The notes under the pieces were generated by a model that did no database searches, was not told where the DNA came from, and was given only the letters and a program-made list of their open reading frames with translations. Shown here in pieces: positions 9,086 to 20,058 of a stretch of DNA of 64,000 nucleotides (positions are counted from its first letter, which is position 1; the number at the start of each line of letters is the position of its first letter). The position numbers were made by a program, and so were the translations under genes. Source of the stretch: Zygotorulaspora mrakii. Its lineage: Eukaryota > Ascomycota > Saccharomycetes > Saccharomycetales > Saccharomycetaceae. The DNA is taken from assembly GCF_013402915.1 (NCBI RefSeq), contig NC_050721.1, forward strand, positions 62,001 through 126,000, in the 5' to 3' direction.

Positions 9086-10945
9086 ATGTCCCAAAATTAT
9101 GAGAGGAGGCCTCATGAAGAAACAAGCAATGGGATTAGTAAAAGAGGCGACAAGGTTGTCGAAGTAGAGGAGAAACTAGAAAATGGTGTTGATTCAGATA
9201 TGCCCGATAAATTAAAAATGACAAAATCTCTTGTAATTCGTAAGGCGGAACTCATGGCAAAGCAATATGATTCGTGGTATTTGAGATCTTTATTTTTACT
9301 GTCAGCATTTATTTGCTCCTTTGGATATGGACTGGATAGTAATATAAGAGACATTTATATGACTTATGCGATGAATTCTTATTCAACACACTCTCTCATA
9401 TCTACAGTGGGCGTTATCAGTCAAGTGATCTCTGCAGTTGCTCAGATATTCTTCGCAGGGATGTCTGATGTCTTTGGAAGGTTGTCCTTATTCATTGCAT
9501 CTATTGTATTTTACGTTTTGGGGACAATAATTCAATCACAGGCTTTTGATGTAAAGCGGTATGCCGCAGGCACTTTCTTTTATAACGTAGGGCTCGTCGG
9601 TGTTATGCTTCAAGTCGTTTTGATTTTGTCTGATAACTCGTCGCTGAAGTGGAGATTATTTTACACATTTGTGCCTGCTTGGCCTTCTATTATCACCACA
9701 TGGGTTTCTGGTAATGTTGTAGCAGCTGCTAATCCTGAAGAAAACTGGTCCTGGAGTATTGCAATGTGGGCGTTCATATTTCCCTTAAGCTGTCTCCCAC
9801 TGATTGGATGCATGCTTCATATGAGATGGAGAGTAAGAAACGACCCGGAATGGAAAGAACTACAAGCTGAAAAATCGTTCTATCAGAGTCATGGCTTACT
9901 AAAGACTGCTGTCCAATTGTTCTGGAAACTAGACGTGTTGGGTGTTTTATTGTTAACCGCAAGTGTAGGATGCATTTGTGTACCTCTAACTCTTGCTGGT
10001 GGGGTATCTACAAGCTGGCAGAATCCAAAGATAATTGCACCATTGGTTCTTGGTTTTGTACTGGTTCCTATTTTCATCGTTTGGGAAAGTAAATTTGCAT
10101 TAGTGCCAATGGCTCCATTTAAATTATTGAAAGATCGCGGTATTTGGGCCCCTTTATGGATACTGTTTTTAGTCTGTTTCGTCTATGCAATGGCAGCAGG
10201 TTACCTCTATACTATCTTACTGGTCGCCGTTGATGAGACTGACCTCTCTGCCACAAGAATAATGAATTTGTATGCCTTTGTAACGGCTGTTTTTGCTCCG
10301 TTTTTAGGAATCATTGTTGCTAGATCAACCAGACTAAAACCGTATATTATTTTCGGTGGGGCGCTTTATTTTGTTACTATGGGACACTTTTACCGTTACA
10401 GGTCGGGAAAAGAGTCCGACAAAGGGATAATTGCTGCTATGGTGGTTTGGGGTATCTGCAGTGGTCTTTTTGACTATCCAATAAACGTGTCAATCCAGAC
10501 AGTGACTTCTCATGAGAATATGGCCAGTGTGACGGCCTTAGGCTACACAATTTTCAGCATTGGCGGAGCCGTTGCATCAGCTATCTCGGGTGCCATATGG
10601 ACTCAGTTGCTGTATCCAAAGCTATTACAGTTGATAGGAGATAGTGATTTAGCTCAGGCAGCATATGATTCGCCATTTGATTTCATTGTTGAAAATCCAT
10701 GGGGTACACCTTTGAGAGAAGCGATGGTTGAAGCATATAGATACGTCCAAAAATATGAAGTTTTGGTGGCACTGGTGTTCACGGTACCAATGTTTTTGCT
10801 GTCTTTCTTTATAAGAGATCCTCAGTTGACCGCAAATGTTGCACAGAGCTTGGAAGAGGGAGAATATGTGCAAACAAAAGAAGATGACCCAATCAATGAT
10901 TGGTTTGCAGCCCATTTCTCCACTTTGAGACACGAGAAAGATTAG
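9086..10945 (+). CDS. Siderophore-iron transporter of the Arn family (ARN1/ARN2/SIT1-like)
   Basis: A 619-residue major-facilitator transporter of the siderophore-iron:H+ symporter family, which brings ferric siderophores into the cell. A hydrophilic N-terminus of about 65 residues precedes some 14 hydrophobic segments. The first transmembrane region FICSFGYGLDSNIRDIYMTY and the loop FAGMSDVFGRLSLFI are characteristic of Arn proteins. The long extracellular loop before the last membrane helix (about residues 520-575) is also typical. The C-tail is acidic. The reading frame extends further upstream only through a TTG, so ATG 9086 is the start. Two Aft1-type sites upstream support iron-responsive control. 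Which of ARN1, ARN2 or SIT1 is closest cannot be decided here. Confidence 0.88.
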   Translation: MSQNYERRPHEETSNGISKRGDKVVEVEEKLENGVDSDMPDKLKMTKSLVIRKAELMAKQYDSWYLRSLFLLSAFICSFGYGLDSNIRDIYMTYAMNSYSTHSLISTVGVISQVISAVAQIFFAGMSDVFGRLSLFIASIVFYVLGTIIQSQAFDVKRYAAGTFFYNVGLVGVMLQVVLILSDNSSLKWRLFYTFVPAWPSIITTWVSGNVVAAANPEENWSWSIAMWAFIFPLSCLPLIGCMLHMRWRVRNDPEWKELQAEKSFYQSHGLLKTAVQLFWKLDVLGVLLLTASVGCICVPLTLAGGVSTSWQNPKIIAPLVLGFVLVPIFIVWESKFALVPMAPFKLLKDRGIWAPLWILFLVCFVYAMAAGYLYTILLVAVDETDLSATRIMNLYAFVTAVFAPFLGIIVARSTRLKPYIIFGGALYFVTMGHFYRYRSGKESDKGIIAAMVVWGICSGLFDYPINVSIQTVTSHENMASVTALGYTIFSIGGAVASAISGAIWTQLLYPKLLQLIGDSDLAQAAYDSPFDFIVENPWGTPLREAMVEAYRYVQKYEVLVALVFTVPMFLLSFFIRDPQLTANVAQSLEEGEYVQTKEDDPINDWFAAHFSTLRHEKD

Positions 10946-11602
10946 CGCTTCAAGCTCGGATGCAAAAAGTGCGCCATACACGCTGGGAAGTTACAGTTAG
11001 TGCAGCTAGCTAGCTGCCTGCTGTATGAAAAAACGAGGCGTGTCCGTGGGTGTCACTAAAATCTCTTGAAAAGCGCAAATTAAGATTATGAACATTCAAT
11101 GGCCTCATTTACTACTTAAGGCGTGAGTATTTTTATTATCATGTGATGTTTAATTCATTTTTTCGAAATCTTTATCCTTTTAATGTCCGACAATCTTCCA
11201 GATAAAGATAGCAAACACGGAATGCTGATTATCCTCTAAACATTCTTTTATTCTAAGCTCATTTATATCTGCAATATCTGTACCCTATATAGGCTTGAGT
11301 GCCAGGCGAAATGAAGTTATCTGATACACTCGCTCATCATAATACTACCTGTACTTGCAGTAACATGTTTCACGAAAGTAATCCAATACAACCTTATTTG
11401 TAGATATGCTGTGCAGCTGTCGTCAACAGTTTATGTCGAAAATTGCCCTTCCACAGTGAAATCGTTTTCTTTTTTATATAGGGGGGCACAATAAAGGTGT
11501 TTTCTTCATTACATATAAAGAGAATCACAAACGCATTCAACTTCATAGCTGAATCGTTTGTAGAGTCCACTATCCTCTCATGCGGCATGCTCTAACCATA
11601 CA
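10946..11602. other. Intergenic between convergent transporter and GRE2-like genes
   Basis: AT-rich 3' region shared by two converging genes. No RNA gene or conserved motif seen. Small frames in it are short and uninformative. Confidence 0.5.
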
Positions 11603-12634
11603 TCACAATTGTCTCTTTTCCATCTTCAGCATTTGTGCTGCAGTGTCGCATATGGTTTTCTCAAAAGGTATGAAATCAAAGTCTAATATCTTATTTGTAT
11701 TGGTGTAGTCGAATTTCGCTAACGAATTTAAGCGCTTGAAACTTTCATCAGGATTTCCTGAGGCAATTTTACCTGCTAATTGGGGAAAACTTTCGCAAAG
11801 AACGTCGGCTATATTCAGGAGAGTGAATCTGCCTGCACACAAAACCAGCCTTCTGCCAATCGATTCTTCCTTTTGAAAAGCAACCATATGCGCCTTCGAG
11901 ACATCGCGTACATCGACGTATCCGCCTACAATATCCATATCAAGTTTCTCTCCCATCTTGGAGTCTATAATAGCTTTGATATATTGGCAAGAAGTATTTA
12001 CTTCCCCGAGAGCATTTTCGTCAAATAGCTGTGGGCCAAAAACCCAAACTGGGTTCACTGTTGACAACTTGAACTTTACCTTGTCTTGATTTTCTTTCCA
12101 AAAATCGTGCGCAGCTCTTTCAGCAAATGTCTTTGCGCCATAATATGCTTCTTCGGGACCCCTAGTTGCTTCTTCCCAGCTAATTTTATTCCAAGAGTCT
12201 TCTGTCAGAAGGTTGTTCGGATTGGTATCATCCTTGAAGCTGGTAACGGCCGCATCGGAAGATGTAATCACAACGCGCTCAACAGAATCAAACGCATAAC
12301 GTTTTATAGACTCCAATATATTCCTGGTTCCATTAACTGCTGGGTTTAAAAGGTCTCTTTCACAATTTTCTGTATTATAATGAAATGGAGAAGCTGTATG
12401 TAACACCACCTTGATATCTTTCCCATATTTAAGGAATAGCTCATCGAAGGCACCGGGATTGGAGATATTCTCTACGATCACAACTGACAGATTTGGGTTT
12501 TTAAACTGCCTATGAAGCTGATCAGCCTTCTCCTGTGATCTGACGGAACCGATAACCTTGTACCCTAACTTTAACAAGTCACTAACTATGTGCAATGCAA
12601 TGAATCCATTTGCTCCTGAAACAAATACAGACAT
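11603..12634 (-). CDS. GRE2: NADPH-dependent aldehyde/ketone reductase, Gre2-like
   Basis: A 343-residue extended short-chain dehydrogenase of the Gre2 / dihydroflavonol-4-reductase-like family (S. cerevisiae Gre2 is 342 aa). The N-terminal SGANGFIALHI gives the GxxGxxA dinucleotide-binding turn, and SVRSQEK the NADPH-selecting arginine region. VVITSSDAA contains the active-site serine, and YYGAK provides the catalytic Y164-x3-K168 pair. Family enzymes reduce methylglyoxal, isovaleraldehyde and diketones. S. cerevisiae has several paralogues (GRE2, YGL039W, YDR541C, YGL157W), so orthology to GRE2 itself is not proven. The gene is divergent from the aquaporin gene across a 2.3-kb gap. Confidence 0.85.
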   Translation of the reverse strand: MSVFVSGANGFIALHIVSDLLKLGYKVIGSVRSQEKADQLHRQFKNPNLSVVIVENISNPGAFDELFLKYGKDIKVVLHTASPFHYNTENCERDLLNPAVNGTRNILESIKRYAFDSVERVVITSSDAAVTSFKDDTNPNNLLTEDSWNKISWEEATRGPEEAYYGAKTFAERAAHDFWKENQDKVKFKLSTVNPVWVFGPQLFDENALGEVNTSCQYIKAIIDSKMGEKLDMDIVGGYVDVRDVSKAHMVAFQKEESIGRRLVLCAGRFTLLNIADVLCESFPQLAGKIASGNPDESFKRLNSLAKFDYTNTNKILDFDFIPFEKTICDTAAQMLKMEKRQL

Positions 12635-14964
12635 TTACTCTATGTTTTGCCACGTCTAACTGAATTATATGCAGTGCACAATTGACTTAATGTTTACTTC
12701 TTAATCCAATATTTGGAATCAATAGATATTTTGTTCAAGTCACTATTTTTCAAGGCGCGACGAGCTGCGTCTTTGAGCGGTGCGTATCGTTTATCACATA
12801 AAGCAGAGACAACTCTGAAACTTGCAAGAATACGTAAAATGCCCTGGAAGTCTTTTTCGAATATGCTGGGTCGTTGACAAAATCACTGTACATTCATTTA
12901 CTTCTCTATCTTTGCCGGGTCACGTGACAGTTTGCGAATGTCGTATCTGCTCTATATTTGCGTAGCAACCGCTAACATTTGGTAACTACGATCCAACAAT
13001 GTTCTACTAAGAAGGCCGGTTTTGCAATTTTGTGACAGAATGTTTTTAGACCTATCTTGTGGCGCATGGATGCTTTGCTCTCAAAACAGGAAGTTTTCTG
13101 TAGGCCGTCCACCATGCAGCCTAGAATGGCACATTATGCAAATGCTGAAGGTGAAAGTCTGCACCTTTACGGGATTTGACCTCTTACGGGATTTGACCTC
13201 TTACGGGTATTCGGTCGCACAACACGGCATTAAATAAAGACCGATCTCACGTCTGTTCGATTACTCTGTTTATATGGGGACGGGCACTGTGGCAAGCGGA
13301 ATGGGGGAGGGGGCAGTTCTATCTGGCCGCGATACAACTCAATGCCCGGAACCAAACCTTGTACGCCGATACGTCACAGGGACTATCAAGTAACTAAAAC
13401 ATGAAACAGGCATGTGTCGAAAGTACACTATCTCACCCAATAAATAGCAGTAAACAGGTCGCTATAGTGTTTGAGGTGATCGCGCAGCTAGTCTACGTTC
13501 TGAGTTTCCTTTGACTCCTGGAGTAAGCACGGCACAGAGAAATGCGAAGATGGCTTCATTTCAGGCGCGGCACTTGTGCTGTTGATGGTAACCTGAGACA
13601 CCTCCGTTTAAGCAGGAAGCCCACCAGCCTGACTGCAACGGGAATCGAACCAATCTTCACTGTAACTTTCGAAACACTGTCGAGACACTTACCCACGCGT
13701 TCGGCGCACTCGAGACTTATGCATTTGCACAATGAACTTGGGCAGCTCTTGAGGCCTTTACCCGAATGGTCGCCGTTTGCCAGTGGCTCTCCAGACCTGA
13801 GAAAGTTTCGCAAGCTGCGCGCAGTGTATATCGTTCCTGTGCCTACAGAAAAACAATAGCTCTTTCGATGCAGCTTGTGATGTAACTTTTTTTGAAACCA
13901 CGAAGCGTTAAAAGAACCTCTTTTATATTTAAATCGAAGGCATCGCTATCTTTTCAAACAACTCCCACCTTCCTGGCAGACCGCCACTGGCGGGAAAGAC
14001 ACGTACACACCTAATTTTGTCAATTTTTTATACATTTTGATGGCACAATCGCATCGCTATTTGCACTGCTGAATACTGCATGGTTGCAGGAAACAATCGG
14101 AAATGCAAGGGGAACAATGAGGACGCGACCACAAACACAATGCGCTGAGCTTTACGCGTCGATTACAAGACTACTCCCTAAAGACTGAATGTTGAGCGAC
14201 AAAAGCCATCCTAGCCGGTGCTGGCAGATTCATGCCGGCATGCTTCCAAAGACGCCAGTGGTCCTTTCCATCTTCCGATACTACAATAACTAGACACCGC
14301 CGGAAGGCTGCTGTTTTCCTGCTGTTTTCTGTGAAAACTATGAATAGATCAGCTTTTTTGCGTTATATCGGTCTGCATAGTTTCTTATTCAGGTTCCGCA
14401 GTTATCCACGCCAATGAAAACAAGTTTGGCACTTGAAACGCAGCAATCCCGTGCGGGCGAGGTGAAAAAAAGATTAGAGGTGCTTTCAGGTATGCCCTTA
14501 GAAAAAGAAGTTGAAGCTGACGAATGTTTACTAATTTGAAAAAGCGGATGTCGGCATAGAAGAAAATTCTGCCAAAGAAGTTTCTCTGCGTATTCCTTAT
14601 TCTGTTACGCCTTGCCGTTTAGCCACACTTCCAAAAGCGGTGTCAGTATATATTTAATTTGAGAAATTTTGTTTGGGCATGCAGAACACGGGAGCCGTAG
14701 CTGGAAGAGAGGTGTTTGCACGTAGAAGTTGCTGTAGGGACCGAGTAAGGGCCGCTTCGGCCAGAATACCTCAGGTAGTAGGGATGTCCTTTTTTTGGAA
14801 TTTTTTTTATCTATGCTATGTTGCCTTGCACAGGGATATAAGGAAGGGCCATCGAAGGTGAAGCCTTGGTTTTATATTCCTTGTTTCTAAATCGTTCTGT
14901 TTCATTTCCTTGCTTTATTTCTCGTCTTTTGTGTGCGGCTAGCGTAGTAAAACTCATTGTGCCA
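12635..14964. other. Long divergent spacer between GRE2-like and aquaporin genes
   Basis: A 2.3-kb region without a convincing gene. It contains a Cbf1-type box CACGTGAC near 12921, a 17-bp tandem repeat at 13167-13208, and an isolated Pol III B-box match at 13641-13651. Overlapping frames at 13542-13859 on both strands have no motif and arise from a locally GC-richer patch. Confidence 0.5.
13167..13208 (+). repeat. 17-bp tandem repeat, about 2.4 copies
   Basis: The unit TTACGGGATTTGACCTC occurs at 13167-13183 and 13184-13200 without change, followed by a partial copy TTACGGG. It is too short for a coding role. It could contain a repeated protein-binding site in the aquaporin/GRE2 spacer. 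Confidence 0.85.
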
Positions 14965-15918
14965 ATGTCAGATATTGAAAATCAGAAACCAGTGACCACT
15001 GGTAGTGATATCCGGGAGAACGGGGCTTCCGACTTCTCCAACGGGGATACTTTGAGACCGCCATTCGGTAAATCAGGCTCTGGTAAAACCGAATCGAAAA
15101 AGTCGGAGTATCGTATATTCCCATACCAACCTAGTTATCCCAGATTTCGGATAGGTTCTGAGACTCTCAGAGGTCACACAGTGGCTGCGTTAGGGGAATT
15201 TTGCGGCACGTTCATGTTTTTATGGTGTGCGTACGTCATTGCACAGATTGCCAATAACGACGTTGCGTTGACAGCAACTCCTGACGGGTCTCATCCAGGG
15301 CAGTTGATTATGATTGCGCTCGGATTTGGGTTTTCTGTCATGTTTTCTATTTGGTGCTTTGCCGGTGTTTCTGGTGGTGCATTAAACCCAGCTGTCTCTT
15401 TGAGTTTAGCTCTAGCACGGGCTATCAACCCTACGAGATGTTGTGTGCATTGGGTGGCTCAAATAGTGGCTGGAATGGCCGCTGGGGGTGCTGCAAGTGG
15501 AATGACACCAGGGGATGTTTTGTTCGCAAATTCCTTGGGGTTGGGATGTTCAAGAAGCAGAGGATTGTTCTTGGAAATGTTCGGAACTACAATTCTTTGT
15601 TTCACTGTTTTGATGACAGCTATAGAATCACGCGACGGTAGTTTCATGGCAGCCCTTCCAATTGGTATTTCTTTATTTATTGCTCACTTGGCATTGACAG
15701 CTTACACCGGCACTGGTGTCAACCCAGCTAGGTCTTTAGGTGCTGCAGTTGCTGCCAGAGAATTCCCAAACTACTTCTGGATATATTGGATCGGCCCTCT
15801 GTTGGGTGCGATTTTAGCATGGTCCATTTGGCAAGCATTACATTGGTTAAACTACCAAGATGTTGTCGCGTGCGAGAAGAAGCGGGTTGAAAAGGAAGAG
15901 GCAGAATCCACTGATTAA
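14965..15918 (+). CDS. AQY1: Orthodox aquaporin (AQY1-like)
   Basis: A 317-residue water channel of the MIP family (S. cerevisiae Aqy1, 305 aa). Six transmembrane helices and two half-helices are evident. Both signature motifs are present: [10 protein letters not shown] with N141 and [10 protein letters not shown] with N253. The core is very close to Aqy1, including [28 protein letters not shown] and [10 protein letters not shown]. The hydrophilic N-terminus (about 65 residues) is longer than in Aqy1 and may gate the pore. The frame reaches back to 14866 only from a TTG, so the ATG at 14965 (MSDIENQKP) is chosen. In S. cerevisiae the gene is tied to freeze tolerance and spore water loss. Confidence 0.95.
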   Translation: MSDIENQKPVTTGSDIRENGASDFSNGDTLRPPFGKSGSGKTESKKSEYRIFPYQPSYPRFRIGSETLRGHTVAALGEFCGTFMFLWCAYVIAQIANNDVALTATPDGSHPGQLIMIALGFGFSVMFSIWCFAGVSGGALNPAVSLSLALARAINPTRCCVHWVAQIVAGMAAGGAASGMTPGDVLFANSLGLGCSRSRGLFLEMFGTTILCFTVLMTAIESRDGSFMAALPIGISLFIAHLALTAYTGTGVNPARSLGAAVAAREFPNYFWIYWIGPLLGAILAWSIWQALHWLNYQDVVACEKKRVEKEEAESTD

Positions 15919-16886
15919 CCTTTGGTCTCGACTTTTTTTTTTTATCCAAACTAATTATAATTATCAGCTTTCATTTAGCGTTAATAGCCTATTGTTACAA
16001 AAAGTGATATGCTTATTTATATATTGTTTCATAGACTGAAAAGTTTCTAATTAATCGATGATCCAATAGGCGTTGAATATCTAGTTTTTTTCTGTAAAGC
16101 CAGGGCTAGCTCCATCATCAATATGGCCTATATATAAAAGCCGAAGATGTCGGTCATCTTTTATGCTTTTTGTATGACAATTTAGGAAGAATTATTGGCG
16201 GTAAATGGATGAAGAGAGAAAGAGGGAAAGAGACACGAAATAGTGATATTGCTGTTATGTGGGCACTTCAATCACACTGTTTCCAAATTTTTAAAAATTG
16301 CTAAATCGAAGTACCTCGTTTATTTTCCGTTTTCAGATACATCATATTCCTGTCACAGCTATTAACTCTTGAAAAAAGAGCACACTAGATTCGATATTTA
16401 TTTGCAGCACCATCCATACCTATGTCAATATTGCGAGACAGAGATATTCAAAGCAGCCAAACTACAGTGGTACTGAATTTGCTATAGCTCATCTCCGTGT
16501 GTGCTATCATGAGTTGGAATGACAGTTGCAAACCAAACTGGCTAAAAAATGATAGTAGGCAGGCCTTTTTCTTAATGTACTTTTTTTTTCAAGTTATCAT
16601 GCTTCTACGAATCGCTGTATCAATGCTGGCAAGAAGAATTACAGGATTAGATTAGTGAAGGACAACAGAAGGTAAAGTGGTTCACATGAAAGAGTTTCTC
16701 CCCTCAAGTGTAACTCACTGGAAAAAATAATTCTTCTTTCGTAGATGAATTTCTAGCTTGTACTGCACGCGGCGGTGGCTGCCTTGAAATAAGGAGATTG
16801 GTAAAAAAAAAATAGACTTTTATATTTAGTACTGAAATAAAAACATTGCAGAGCTAAAAATCATTTTACTGAGAAATCTATCACTT
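15919..16886. other. Intergenic between convergent aquaporin and permease genes
   Basis: Nearly 1 kb of AT-rich 3' sequence with A/T runs and a purine-rich stretch near 16205-16235. No gene or RNA recognised. Confidence 0.5.
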
Positions 16887-18386
16887 TCAATATTCATATC
16901 TGTAATTCTCATTCTCAATATCTGTTATGTCTAAATGCAAAGCATCTCTGTAGCCATCTGCGTTATCTATTTGACGGCTATCACGAGCTTTGTTTTCCCT
17001 GATGACAATATAACGTAGGACAAGACATAAAATAATTGCAATGCCCAACTGCACAATCAATGCCACCTTAGCAGGTGTATAATTGGGTGCATCTCTGACT
17101 CTAAACATCTGTGGCCCTATTAAATTACCAATACAGAAACCAACCATCGTGAGTGCATTTCTTGCAACCCTTTTTGTATGACCTGATGTGTTGACTGCAT
17201 TCCAATTGTAAATCATTGGTAGAATGGCGGGAGCAGAATTTAGAAGATAAACTCCGAATAACCTGCCAACTCTGCGATTGTTATCTAGTGCTAATAATAA
17301 AATTGCTCCCAGAATTGAGGGCACACAAACTGCTCCCATAATATAGCTCCGTTGACCAATATAACCAGCTAGATAGGAACAAACTATTGTTGCGATGATA
17401 GAGACAGCACCCGAAGGCATCTGAATGATAGTCGCCTTTCTGTTGTCGAAACCAAATGTTGCAATGATAATGCTTGAAAAATTGGAAACGGCACCATTTG
17501 TAATCATCGTGAGTACTGTGATAAAGAATAAAATCCACGTCTGCTTGTCTTTCATCAATAACTCCTTGACTTGATACAACTTAACAGTGCTATTTTGCAA
17601 ACCCGTTTGATTTCCTTTGATGTGATCTAAAGCTTCAGACCTTTCTGCTTCACTTAAAAATCTGCAAGTCAAGGGACTGTCTGGCACGAATATGATTGTA
17701 GCGATTCCAACAATGACTGTTAAGCATCCCATAAATATAAACAGAATTTGCCAGCTCGCAATTCTAGCAGACTCAACATGCTGGAAACCAAATGAAAGAA
17801 GCGCACCTAGAATCTGACCTGTCCCAATCTGCATGTACCACAGGCCAGTTCTTCTAGATTGCTCTGGCTTCGTCCACCACATGCCTGTAATAATGATAAG
17901 GCAACCAGCGACTGACGCTTCAAACACACCAAGAAGAGTTCTCACAACCATCAGACCTGCATAATTTGTTGAAGCGGCATGAAAGCACACGATCATACCC
18001 CATAACGTAACATTTAAGCCTAGAAATTTAGAAACTGGCAATTTTTGAATCAAATATCCCGATAAAGGTTCAGCTGCAAGATATCCAACGTAGAAAATGG
18101 TACCAAGGTCGCTGAACTGGTTCCCTCTTAGATGTGTCCTGATACCCATTACAGCTGCATAATTAAGTAAGGTCTTGTCCAGATATTGTAAGAAATAAAT
18201 CATCATAAAAAATGGCATGATGCGAAAATCAATTTTCCATCTCAAACGTTTAACTTCCTCAGGTGTTAAAGATTGCTGATGACTCGAAACGGTCTCCAAA
18301 GCTCCTTCTTCCACATCACCTATTTTAAAATTATCAATCAATTCTTCGGTGACGACAGGCTTTACTTTATCGCTCGTTTTTTCCAT
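16887..18386 (-). CDS. Dal5-family allantoate/dipeptide-type permease (MFS, anion:cation symporter)
   Basis: A 499-residue major-facilitator protein of the anion:cation symporter family (Dal5, Tna1, Vht1, Seo1, Soa1). A 65-residue cytosolic N-terminus ends in TPEEVKRLRWKIDFRIMPFF, the family's conserved entry to helix 1, followed by QYLDKTLLNYAAVMG. About 12 membrane helices follow. The tail DITDIENENYRYEY mirrors the LTDxENxNFRY ending of Dal5. In S. cerevisiae Dal5 imports allantoate, ureidosuccinate and dipeptides. The substrate here is unknown. The gene is divergent from a gamma-glutamyltransferase gene, and both carry the same CGG direct repeats and GATA boxes in the shared spacer. That points to a nitrogen-related, perhaps gamma-glutamyl peptide, substrate (inference). 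Confidence 0.82.
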   Translation of the reverse strand: MEKTSDKVKPVVTEELIDNFKIGDVEEGALETVSSHQQSLTPEEVKRLRWKIDFRIMPFFMMIYFLQYLDKTLLNYAAVMGIRTHLRGNQFSDLGTIFYVGYLAAEPLSGYLIQKLPVSKFLGLNVTLWGMIVCFHAASTNYAGLMVVRTLLGVFEASVAGCLIIITGMWWTKPEQSRRTGLWYMQIGTGQILGALLSFGFQHVESARIASWQILFIFMGCLTVIVGIATIIFVPDSPLTCRFLSEAERSEALDHIKGNQTGLQNSTVKLYQVKELLMKDKQTWILFFITVLTMITNGAVSNFSSIIIATFGFDNRKATIIQMPSGAVSIIATIVCSYLAGYIGQRSYIMGAVCVPSILGAILLLALDNNRRVGRLFGVYLLNSAPAILPMIYNWNAVNTSGHTKRVARNALTMVGFCIGNLIGPQMFRVRDAPNYTPAKVALIVQLGIAIILCLVLRYIVIRENKARDSRQIDNADGYRDALHLDITDIENENYRYEY

Positions 18387-18827
18387 TTTGATTTTTTGAT
18401 TGAAATCTCGTATTTGTCATAGCTTAAATGAAGTATGTTAAATCAAGTTGAAGACTAGTCTTGGAAATTCACCTGTATATATACCTTTCTTAGGAAATTA
18501 TCTCGCCGGAAAATACTTGAATTGAAAAATTAAGGTTGCGTATTCTAAGCCTGATAGAGTTGTCGAAAAGGCTGATCATTGATTGAGATATCCATCAAGC
18601 TGTTACCTAAGAAGCACCCTGGCCATCAATGCAGAAGGGTCGATAAAACTAGGATCGCAACTGTTGTCTAATCTTTCTGCACTCAAAATGATTAACGTTT
18701 AGCTTAATTAACCAAGCTCGTGAGGTACCCTTATCACTCTTTTACTACGATTAACGGCTAATGTGTTTTCGTTATCAGAGTTTTCTTCCGAAGATAAGAA
18801 AGGTTCCGAAAACTTATAGCTTGGAAG

Positions 18828-18853
18828 CCGAATATCCGAATAACCGATCACCG
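18828..18853 (-). promoter_or_regulatory. CGG direct repeats upstream of the permease gene
   Basis: The plus strand reads CCG-N5-CCG-N5-CCG-N4-CCG. On the coding strand of the permease this is a run of CGG triplets containing TTATTCGGATATTCGG, about 450 bp upstream of its ATG. Such spaced CGG triplets are typical binding sites of Zn(II)2Cys6 factors. The same 16-bp pattern occurs upstream of the gamma-glutamyltransferase gene. Confidence 0.65.
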
Positions 18854-20033
18854 AAAGTTCTGTCGTGGTCTACCCTTCATTTTTCGCGCAGGGTTCAGCA
18901 GATCCGGGAATTGCTATAGTTTCTACAGTATCAAATCTAATCAAACGATGACAAACTTACATTGATAAAAAAAGACGGAGCTATTATGATTCAATTCAAA
19001 AACTAGACATACATCTCAAATCCAAACATAATTGATTTACTTGGTTAAACTTAAAAATTAGCTATCCTATTTTGTAAAATGAAGCAAAATGACAAGGGAA
19101 GGTGCAAGCCACCAAAGTTGATGTCATAATAGTCACAAAAAGTGGGCTTAGTCTTTCTCACCGCACTACATCTCGTAAACTTATCGCTCCATCAAAGCTC
19201 TCGGATAAATCTGTATCATATATTGAAAATCAGTTGTGTTAAATGTGGTTAGTTGACTGAAAGGGAGTTTTTAATAAGGGGGCAAAACTTTTATCATTAA
19301 GGGTGATGGCAGCTTAAGAAATGCATCTTGTGCAGATGAGGGGGAAGTCAACAGAATTTGCTTTTAGGCCAGGTTGTTCTGATGTAGGAATCAAGCCCTG
19401 GCCATTTTTAGAGTACTAAGATAAAAGTTTCCTTTGATAGGTTGAGATATTTCAAAAGTCTATATACTAAGAAAGGACTACCGTTGCACTCATACTGCTA
19501 AGCATGACGACGGATCACGGAGTGGAATCTCGATTAGACGCAATTCAGAATTTAAAAATAGCTAGCATCAATTGCTCGTTTTTCATGTTATCTTTGTAGC
19601 ATTTTCAATTTACTTTTGTGAATGGAGAACATACAGGTTCCCGTCAGATTGGCATTCCTATTTTCAGCGAAAAACACATCTTTTAATGCAACTTTTTGCT
19701 GGTTGATGCGTGGCAGGAAAACAAACCTAACGTATTTAAGACTTGCTTGAGGTGTCAAAACGATAGCATGAAGTCTTTACATATATAAAAGTAGACATGC
19801 TGCTGAAAAATTAGAATCTGGAAGATAACCATGAATATACCATTCAAACATTTCTGGTTGCTTTACATTCATAGATTATAGAGCATCTCTTGTACAGAAT
19901 ATTGGGCAGCTTACCTGTTTTTATAGACGTCAGTAGGTCAGCCAGCGCTTCTCAAGTGCAGGAGTTTTTTTTTTACCTCCTCTGAGTGCCTATACTCTTT
20001 TATCTTATTTCTTCAGCGGTCCCATTCATGTTT

Positions 20034-20058
20034 CGGCTATTCTTATTCGGCTATTCGG
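20034..20058 (+). promoter_or_regulatory. CGG direct repeats upstream of the gamma-glutamyltransferase gene
   Basis: CGG at 20034, 20048 and 20056, with TTATTCGGCTATTCGG at 20043-20058, about 225-250 bp upstream of the ATG at 20283. It differs by one base from the element upstream of the divergent permease, and the orientation relative to transcription is the same. Further CGG triplets sit at 20017, 20075 and 20093. Confidence 0.65.

Noticed and set aside
13631..13720. tRNA-Ser-like sequence on the minus strand
   Set aside because: Apart from the B box and part of a T arm, the acceptor and anticodon stems do not pair.
13542..13859. 105-codon plus frame and 85-codon minus frame
   Set aside because: They overlap on opposite strands in a GC-richer patch, with no recognisable domain or supporting context.
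18788..18830. Centromere CDEIII-like TTCCGAAA
   Set aside because: The flanking TGTTT-type half and an AT-rich CDEII with CDEI are missing; the CCG triplets fit the zinc-cluster motif better.
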